Positions 22,220 through 29,576 of a DNA stretch of 64,000 nt are shown here, in pieces. Numbering within the stretch: position 1 is the first letter of the stretch; every line of letters starts with the position of its first letter. This DNA comes from Tritrichomonas musculus (lineage: Eukaryota; Parabasalia; Tritrichomonadida; Tritrichomonadidae): positions 1,178,001 to 1,242,000 of the forward strand of contig JAPFFF010000040.1 of assembly GCA_039105265.1 (NCBI GenBank), given 5' to 3'. Both the position numbers and the translations under genes were made by a program. The notes below the pieces were generated by a model. It saw nothing but the letters and a program-made list of their open reading frames with translations. It was not told where the DNA came from and ran no database searches.

Positions 22220-22639
22220 ATGAGTTCGTTAATGATTGATCTGTTTCGGAATCGATCGATAAGGTTTACCTATTTTTGTGTTGACTCAAACATGGACGTC
22301 AAAGTAATTGAGCCCATCACGCACTACCTCAAAGAGTTCGACACCCCTAACGACTTCGACTCATGGTACAAATCCCATCAAGAAGAGATGGACAAGCTAA
22401 CCACCCACAAGCTCAACAAGATGTACCACATCAACGGATATCGTGTCACGAGAATCAAAGGTGTACTATCACTCAAGAAAGCCCCGAAAGCGACGAAACC
22501 CAAAGAAGATGACTCGGAGACGGAACAGAGATTCATGGCTATCGAGAACGAGATATCCGAGATGAGTGACGACATCAAAAACATCAAGTTGGCGTTGCAG
22601 TCGATACAAGACTACTTCAATCAACTCATACCTGAATGA
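22220..22639 (+). CDS. Small coiled-coil Polinton protein
   Basis: A 139-codon frame with an internal Met (MDVKVIEPITHYL) as a likely start. The C-terminal 50 residues form a heptad-like coiled coil (EQRFMAIENEISEMSDDIKN). The end overlaps the ATPase-like frame by a few bases, tail to tail. Function unknown; small proteins of this sort accompany trichomonad Maverick capsid genes. Confidence 0.5.
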   Translation: MSSLMIDLFRNRSIRFTYFCVDSNMDVKVIEPITHYLKEFDTPNDFDSWYKSHQEEMDKLTTHKLNKMYHINGYRVTRIKGVLSLKKAPKATKPKEDDSETEQRFMAIENEISEMSDDIKNIKLALQSIQDYFNQLIPE

Positions 22640-23555
22640 ACGTCTCGCCACCGTCAACGACCTGAATGACCATATATGGATGGGAGTCGGGATAGTTGGT
22701 CTTCAACGACATGATCTGCTCATATTTTTCGTAGAAGTCGTCGAAACAGAGATTCGAGGCGGACTGACTATAGATGTACCTCAGTTGTTGTTTGTTGAAA
22801 CAGGGGAATATCATCAACGTGGTGATCTCGTTCTTGATGTGCGGCTTCAGGCCCTTCCACCCCTGAATTAATAGAAAGAAGGTCATGTTGGTGTGTCTAC
22901 AACGACGGAGTAACTGAGAGAAGTACGATGTCTCATTCGTGAAGAGTTTGCTGTTACTGATGTCATCAAAGAGGACGAGTGTATGGAGGTACTTCCGATG
23001 GAAGTCATCGATGTGGAGGGTATCGAAGAGGTCATGGATCTCTTTTGGGGTGATGTTGAGTTGGGGGTCGTCTAGTTTGTCTTCGAGATGGTTGTTCGTG
23101 ATGGCATAGTACTCGTTCTTGGCTTTAATGAGCTTCTCTATGGTTGCTTCTGCAGAGGATTCACTGATGGTGATGATCGGTAAACGAGGTTCTATCAGTG
23201 ATTTCAAGGCGAGGAAGGATCGATCACTTTCATTCCCATCTTTGGTTACGTAGACGAGTAGATGATGAGTATCCATTAATGCAATCTTGATGATCTCTTC
23301 CAAAGCGATGACTGTCTTCCCCTGACCTTGCTTACCGACAATGACGTTAACGGAGTTGTATCTAACGTTGATCTCTGGATGAACCTTGTCTATGAAGGCT
23401 CCACTCATGTCGTTCTTCTTAGTGGATAACACCTCATGGACCTTGTCTTTAACGATGTCTGACAGAGATGTACTCATGGTTTCTGTGCCATAAAAATAGG
23501 TATCGTCTAGTGGGTGGTTCATCAGCTTACTCCAAGAAAGCTTCTCCATCGGCAT
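22626..23555 (-). CDS. Polinton packaging-ATPase-like (FtsK/HerA type) protein
   Basis: A frame of about 309 codons with a Walker A motif VIVGKQGQGKTVIALEEI, a Walker-B-like strand TLVLFDDIS, and a later QGWKGLKPHIKNE segment, matching genome-packaging ATPases of Polintons and related viruses. These enzymes pump DNA into capsids. Length is near the usual for the family. Confidence 0.75.
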   Translation of the reverse strand: MPMEKLSWSKLMNHPLDDTYFYGTETMSTSLSDIVKDKVHEVLSTKKNDMSGAFIDKVHPEINVRYNSVNVIVGKQGQGKTVIALEEIIKIALMDTHHLLVYVTKDGNESDRSFLALKSLIEPRLPIITISESSAEATIEKLIKAKNEYYAITNNHLEDKLDDPQLNITPKEIHDLFDTLHIDDFHRKYLHTLVLFDDISNSKLFTNETSYFSQLLRRCRHTNMTFFLLIQGWKGLKPHIKNEITTLMIFPCFNKQQLRYIYSQSASNLCFDDFYEKYEQIMSLKTNYPDSHPYMVIQVVDGGETFIQV

Positions 23556-24735
23556 CGGGATCTGGTGGAGCTGCCCAAGCAGCAGGATCGTATTCGACAG
23601 GAACGGCTTCAGGTGATGAATGTGGAGCTGCCCAAGCAGATGCTACTGATGATGGTGGAGCTGCCCAAGAGGATGGTCCCATAAACGAATCTCTGTGAGC
23701 GATAAGACTATTAGGGTCAGGGTAGTTGGCAGGTGGTTGAAGAGCGGGAGTCAATTGAAGGTTCAAGATTTGGCATATATCCCTGATGAGACGATAATAC
23801 AGTGTATCGTATGCGTGTGTGTTAACGTTGTCTTTGTGGGCGAGCATTAATGAATAGACCTTGTTTTCGATGCTTGGTTGTGAGTTCTTCTTACGCTTGA
23901 TCTTGTCAAATTGGTCATCAGGGATATCGTCTGGGAGATTCAATGCGGCTTTGATCTGAGACTTCCAGTAACTACCGCATAACTTCGAATGGAGGACCAT
24001 CTTATGTTGCCCAGGAATGGTGGTGTGATGGGCATCTTCGATCTGAGCGATAGCAGCATTGAAGGCATCAGTGAAGACGTACTTGTTGAACATCTCGTAA
24101 GCGGATTGTTTACGAGGCTTCTTCATTCGATAGCCACTCTTGGGGTTCTCCATTACGTTCTGGTACCATTGAGGAGTCTGAGAAAGGTTAGTTCCGATGA
24201 CGGTACCTACTTGACGGATTTGCTCAGGATGTTGTGCACTATCGTAGTCAAAGTAGGTGACACCCAATGTGTCATTGATGAAGCCACGTTTCGTGATGGC
24301 TTTACCGTCATGTCGTCGCTTATATTCAGCACGAGATGCTTTGTCGGGATATGTTGAATGGTATGCCAAAGTGTTTGGCCAGTCGGATTGGACTGTTGTG
24401 TATCCGTTCGCGTAGACTGGGTTGTTGTTCTTGTCGACGATGATTACATCAGGGACGCCATCGTTGTTGACATCAGGCATGTTATTCAGAACGGCAGGTC
24501 CATTAACATCGAGCTTCTTGAGTGCCCATCGACTATTCGGATTCGAATGATTGTGCTTCTCGACCAAACTTTGAGCACCTTGTGGAGAGATGAGGCTGTT
24601 CATGCGCTTCACGTCTTGCTTCAACCCAAGGACAATGTCCATCAGTTCTTTCATTCCGGTTTTACCCTTCGAGGTCATTTGGTTTCGACTAAAAAGTTGG
24701 TAGGTCGGTAACGAGATCACCCCCCACATGCACAC
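23527..24735 (-). CDS. Polinton-associated protein of unknown function
   Basis: A frame of up to 402 codons; MTSKGKTGMKEL is the likeliest start. It has a calcium-loop-like DVNNDGVPDVIIVD and a Pro/Ala-rich tail with repeated WAAPP. Its tail overlaps the start of the ATPase-like frame. I do not recognise a function; position suggests a structural or packaging accessory role. Confidence 0.5.
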   Translation of the reverse strand: MCMWGVISLPTYQLFSRNQMTSKGKTGMKELMDIVLGLKQDVKRMNSLISPQGAQSLVEKHNHSNPNSRWALKKLDVNGPAVLNNMPDVNNDGVPDVIIVDKNNNPVYANGYTTVQSDWPNTLAYHSTYPDKASRAEYKRRHDGKAITKRGFINDTLGVTYFDYDSAQHPEQIRQVGTVIGTNLSQTPQWYQNVMENPKSGYRMKKPRKQSAYEMFNKYVFTDAFNAAIAQIEDAHHTTIPGQHKMVLHSKLCGSYWKSQIKAALNLPDDIPDDQFDKIKRKKNSQPSIENKVYSLMLAHKDNVNTHAYDTLYYRLIRDICQILNLQLTPALQPPANYPDPNSLIAHRDSFMGPSSWAAPPSSVASAWAAPHSSPEAVPVEYDPAAWAAPPDPDADGEAFLE

Positions 24736-24810
24736 CCCTCACGAGATCACCCATCCACGTACATCCACACTCACCCACCCCGCTATTTATCGCTCATGAG
24801 GTATAAACAA

Positions 24811-25190
24811 TATCTAGTAGTCGTCCATTTCACTCACTAACGAGACTCTTTACCGGGCATAACCACCACGAAAATCGTCACGGGATGGTCACAAACGAGG
24901 ATCTCTCAGTAACTACCCATTTAAGGGCCATTTTCGACGAATTTCGTATCTAGTAGTCGTCCATTTCGAGCATCGTAACTAGACCCTCCGAGTGTGCGAT
25001 TCACGCGAGAAATACACGATGGACATGTCACGTCGGAGTCACTGAAACCGCTGTTCTGACGATGTGCTTGTCGTCACGGAAACGGCCCATTTAAGGCCCA
25101 TTTGGGGCTCTTTTTGGGACTTTCGAAAAACGCGTTTCCATGCTCGTAACTACCCATTTAAGGGCCATTTTCGACGAATTCGTATCTTGT
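24811..25190. repeat. Repeated motifs at the Polinton segment's edge
   Basis: TAGTAGTCGTCCATTTC occurs at about 24814 and 24952. AACTACCCATTTAAGGGCCA occurs at about 24911 and 25147, with the palindromic CCCATTTAAGGGCC core echoed at 25085. It may be the upstream control region or part of the terminal repeat of the original element. Confidence 0.6.
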
Positions 25191-25666
25191 AGTCAGACGC
25201 GCCTCCCCTACACTACTTAAGTATGTTATATTTTGAGAAAAATGAAAAGTAAAATTGAATTGGAAAGGACGTTTATAATTTCGTTTTCGGCCTTTTAATA
25301 AAAATAAAAGATCGATTATCAATATTGAAATTATTTTAACGTATCAAAATTTTGTAAACTTTTTTAACTGATTACTTCACATATCCGTTATAAAAATTAA
25401 TAAAAGCTTATTCTTTTACATAATAAGTTAAAATATATTTATTTTATTCCATTAAAATACTATTTTTAATGGGTTTTTCAGTTATTAGTTTCGATTAATC
25501 AAGATTCGATATCAAAAGCATAATTTTTTTTGTATCACATTTCATACTTGATAATCGAATTCATCAATTAAAAGATCCAATCGATAGCATTTTATTATCG
25601 ATTATCTGAGTTAAAAAAAGTGCCAACCCTGATAATTGATATCAGAATAACAAGCCTAAATTATTT

Positions 25667-26722
25667 TTATAAATAAAACTGTACTAATAACGCTAAATCA
25701 AATAAGCAAAGCCAATAGAATGAATTCTGATTTTCAAAAGATTTATAAATGATGATGATCAAGTAACTTTTTGGGGCAAAAACTGAAATAAAAAACAAAA
25801 ACAGAGTTTTGCTTTATGCACAAATTAAATGCTTTATATCAGAGCAAAACCCAATTTTATTTTCAATGATTGATATCTAAATTATATTCATTGAAACAGA
25901 AAATCAAAAGAAATAGTTCAATAAAATTATTATTTATGATCTGAATAATAATTACTGGATATCAAATGTATTAAAAAGAATAGAGGTATTTTGTTAGGAA
26001 TCGTTTTTTAGCACCGTAAAAAATTGTAAACGGTTTTTTAGGGGGTTTTGTTATTAAAAAAAATGTATATGATTAAAATCAAATACAAAATTATTACGAT
26101 TTTTATATAGTTAAAATCATGATCAAAAAGAGAATTATTACGATTATTAAAAAAAATCGTAGCTTGATCAAAAAACATTTAAGCATCAAAACCTAAAAAG
26201 GTAGAAATTCTAGTCAAATTTGAAATTGATATATTTTTCATATTATCATAAGTAGAATAATAATGCATAAATAAATAGTTAAAATAGAGCTTTTTTCATA
26301 TATCTAAAATAAGGCATCTATTGAAAAATTGGGGTAGGAAAAAACGATATTACTGTTGATTATAATATGTTAATTCAAAATTTAGGTTTTAATGCTTAAA
26401 TGTGTAAGATTATTATATATAAATATAAATGTACCGTCAAGAAAAATTTGTTAAATTTAGATGAGAGTCAACAAATTGATATATCACTTTTTATGAGTCT
26501 TGCATAGTATTCCTAAAAAAGATTGATGAGAGATTTGTGAGGGTGTTGGAGTTTTATCTCAAAAAAAAAAAAAAAAAAAAAAAAAAAATGAGAAAATTTT
26601 TTCTTTCTCTCAAAAAAAAAAAAAAAAAACGGTGAAATTTGAAATAATTATCTCAAATAATAGTGACTTCATTTGACTTTATATAAAGTCCAAAAAAATG
26701 AGAGAAATTTTTATTTAAATAA
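25667..26722. repeat. AT-rich spacer with dispersed repeat copy
   Basis: From 26050 to 26330 it matches the repeat at 6211-6440. Poly-A runs lie at about 26560-26588 and 26612-26629. Nothing else is seen. Confidence 0.6.
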
Positions 26723-27836
26723 ATGATAGTTCTTCCAAAATATATCAACGATCGTTACAATCTTATTGTAAATGTCCTTAAATCTCATAAAGACAATATC
26801 TCCAAAACTGCACAAACGTTGCAAATTTCCATAAACACGGTCAAATCAGCCAGAAATTGGTTTCAAGAAGGATCACCTCATAAAGAACAGCAAGGTCGTC
26901 CAACAAAATTAAACTATCAAAAAAGTATTTCATTTGTGTTACTACTATTCAATTTCCAGAAACTTCTGGTGCTGATTTAGCATTACAAATATATCATTTA
27001 TTTGATATTGAAGTGTCAGATGACAGAGTTAACAATTGCAGAAAAAAGAATTCATTCAAATATGCTCAAAGAATTCACGCCTTCCCGTTAACAGTTGCTC
27101 ATATAACTACTCGCTTAAATTTTTAAAAATCTTTTTTTTTTGCCAGCCATATTAATTACCTAACAATTGTGTTCAGCGACGAATCATGGTTCGAGATCTG
27201 GTCCCAAAACCATTACGTATGGAGGATTCCGGGAGAAGTATATGCTGTAATTGAAAAAACAGATCTCCCACATCCTCCAAAAGTAATGATTTGGGGCGCG
27301 ACTCATATCCAGTACACTTCTCACCAGAAGCATTAAAATTTGCTAAACTTTTAAATATTGTTCTCATTAAAATACCAGAAAGTACAACTGACTTATTTCA
27401 AGCATTAGATTGTAGAATCTTTGGTGTGTTGAAATACTTCATTTATTTCCAACACAAAACTGAAGACAGTTATGCTCTAGATCAAAATGAATTTCAAAAG
27501 CTAATTGATTCAAATCGTTTCATAAAGGATTATAATGAAGAAGAAGAACAAGATGATGAAAGTGAATTTAGTAATGATGAAATTAATGATGAAACGCTCC
27601 CTGCTTTAAGAAATAATACTGAAATGCTAGCAGAATATCAATCAAATAACCAGCCACTGCATGAATCAATGATTGTCAATGCAGAATCAATAGAAGTTTT
27701 AATGAGAATTCATTTTCAATATATAATTGATTTTGAGAAGTTTTATATCAATAAGAAAATCAATGATAAAGAAAAAAAAACTGCAAAGACAACAAAAAGC
27801 AATAAGAAATCTTATTGCTCAATGCCAACATCGTGA
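26723..27836 (+). pseudogene. Decayed Tc1/mariner-type transposase
   Basis: A helix-turn-helix start (YINDRYNLIVNVLKSHKDNI, then SINTVKSARNW and GRPTKL) is followed after a frame change by DRVNNCRKKNSF. A frame near 27170-27300 then gives VFSDESWFEIWSQNHYVWR (first catalytic D) and PPKVMIWGA. The last part (27291-27836) has IPESTTDLFQALDCRIFGVLK, the region of the third catalytic acid, then an acidic tail. The segment with the second D is deleted and there are several frame changes and stops, so it is dead. It is a plain DNA transposon of the IS630/Tc1/mariner superfamily. No terminal repeats were placed. Confidence 0.75.
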
Positions 27837-28898
27837 AATGCAAAGCAGAAGAAATAGAAGGAATACTTTTCAGCAAAATACAAACATGAATTAAGGACAA
27901 GAATTCTTTCAACATACAAACATGAATCAAGGGCAAGGATTCTTGCAATAATACTCAATAGTTCATTAGATTAATAAATAAACAATTTAAAATATATATT
28001 TATTTTTTATTTAATAAACTATTATTTTTCAAAAATAAGCATAAAATGATCAAATAATATCAAGGCAAGTTTATAACTTATTAAAAGCCCAAAGAGTGGG
28101 AAGGATCATATTTTTTCTACATCTAGTCTGAGTTCATAACAAGAAAATTAATTTCAATTTTATTTAATGATAGTAAAAACAATTTGAAGATGACTTTTCA
28201 TCAAAATCTTTTTTTTATAATAAAAAATATGATATATATCAGATTTTTTAGAGTATTAGAGATCATAAATGAATATAAATTACTAAAGTGGAAATTAGTG
28301 ATACATGATATTATTATCAAAATGCTATGATCATCTGAGAAGCGATATAAAAAGTATATCTATAAATAGTATAAATGAAGTAAGCCATTGATTACTAATC
28401 ATAAATAAAGAATTTGTCTTTAAATCGTCTAAAAAATCCAGTTTTGATCTAAACAGCTTTATGAAATTCAGAGTAAGGTATTAATTTCTTTTGCTAAAAT
28501 TAAAGATGATTTCATGACTAAGAGAAATTACCACTTTCTACTGGTATAGACAAGATAGGAAGCATAAGATATATATATATATATATATATATTGAGTTGC
28601 TTATGAAAAATATGAAAATATTTAAATTTCGAAAGAATAATGAGAAATCTCATATAATTAAACTTTGGGTAATAAAAAAACAAAGAGAAAATGAACTTTA
28701 TTGTGAAAATAGCTAAATATGGTTACATTTTTTTTTATTTTAAATTTGAGAGAAATTGAATTGATTATTTTAGTTATCATCAAAAGATTGTGACCATTAC
28801 TGCGAAATAAATCTCAATACTAGGTAATTCAAAAAATTTTGAACCTATATCTCAATTTTCATTGAATTTTGAGAGATATTCTCAAATCATATTACAAC

Positions 28899-29029
28899 CT
28901 AGGCTTTTGTGTCCGAAATTTTTTATATTCAAAAAGTTAAAAAAAGTATCCAACAATATCCAATTTGGATACTTTTCGGACATTTTTCGAAACTTTTTGA
29001 GAAAAAAAATTTCGGACTCAAAAGCCTAG
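28899..29029. mobile_element. 131-bp MITE with CTAGGCTTTTG ends
   Basis: Terminal inverted repeats are CTAGGCTTTTGTGTCCGAAA and, inverted from the right, CTAGGCTTTTGAGTCCGAAA (one mismatch, extending about 25 bp). Exact 8-bp target duplications ATTACAAC flank it at 28891-28898 and 29030-29037. It is non-coding, so it depends on a transposase elsewhere. Confidence 0.9.
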
Positions 29030-29348
29030 ATTACAACTCTGAATTGTATTGTTTTATCAAAATTTCATTGAATTTTTCTGAGTATGAATAACAAAATCAT
29101 TTGTAATTCAAAATGCTTTTTCCTTTAAAAAAATTTACAAATCTAAATATATTATCCTAAAGAAATATTTATAATAAAGAAATATTGCTGTTTATTAAAT
29201 ATAAAAGTGTTAGAAAATCTTTTTTAAAATATTAAAAACTTATCCAAAATAAAAAATGTAATAACAGTCTTATATCATTACTAAAAAAGGTTATTAATTC
29301 CAACCAAATTGCAAAATTTAAATTCATTTATATCATTACGACAATTAC

Positions 29349-29412
29349 TTTTTTATTTGCAAGTCAGGAAGTCTTAGACCTTCTGGTCTTTTTTTCCGTA
29401 CTTGCCAAACAT
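29349..29412 (-). other. Possible 3' end of a small gene or terminal exon
   Basis: On the minus strand, after a pyrimidine-rich TTATTTTTGTAG, the sequence reads LMFGKYGKKDQKV then TAA, with a G/C-rich codon choice that stands out from the AT-rich surroundings. No upstream coding exon was found. The same bases can also form a stem (GCAAGT/ACTTGC outside, AGACC/GGTCT inside, before a T run), so an RNA or terminator is the alternative. Confidence 0.3.
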
Positions 29413-29576
29413 CAGGTAAGCTACAAAAATAAAATTATTTGATTTATTAAAAAAAAAAAATATTTTATTATTATTATTTTTATTATTGAAAAAGGTAATC
29501 CTATTTATATAAATAGAATCAATAATATCAAAAATAAAGTAGCAATATTGAGATAAACTAATTTTTAGTAATTATT

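Larger units (their letters stand above)
21044..25210. mobile_element. Polinton/Maverick-type segment (fossil)
   Basis: A distinctly GC-richer block (about 21060-25210) within AT-rich DNA. It carries capsid-like, membrane-active small, coiled-coil, packaging-ATPase-like and one further Polinton-associated frame. No polymerase B, integrase or protease gene was seen, so it is an incomplete element and should be counted as broken. Frames present are still open, which suggests a fairly young fossil. It lies wholly inside the P-like element. Confidence 0.75.
18525..25296. mobile_element. P-like transposon carrying a Polinton-type segment
   Basis: It sits inside the small transposon. It is bounded by an exact 8-bp duplication AATAAAAA (18517-18524 and 25297-25304) that occurs only once at the same point of the uninterrupted copy at 54918-55373. 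Ends are AAGGGGCCGCAAACG and, inverted, AAAAGGCCGAAAACG (12 of 15 identical). It holds a transposase-like gene (18924-21014) and, between that gene's 5' end and the right terminus, a more GC-rich Polinton-type segment (about 21050-25210). P elements are known to make 8-bp duplications, which agrees with the gene content. Confidence 0.8.
18422..25658. mobile_element. Small TAGGCTTGTTA-ended transposon split by a nested insertion
   Basis: The outer ends are TAGGCTTGTTAAGTCTCG at 18422 and its inverted partner ...ATAACAAGCCTA ending at 25658. An exact 8-bp target duplication AATTATTT lies at 18414-18421 and 25659-25666. Outer pieces 18422-18524 and 25297-25658 together match the uninterrupted copy at 54918-55373, read in reverse orientation. 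The element itself is non-coding, so it is a MITE. An 8-bp duplication fits hAT- or P-type transposition. Confidence 0.9.
27837..29576. other. AT-rich intergenic stretch with one MITE
   Basis: No gene is seen except a possible terminal exon at 29349-29412. It includes an (AT)n run near 28567-28592 and the small transposon at 28899-29029. Confidence 0.55.
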
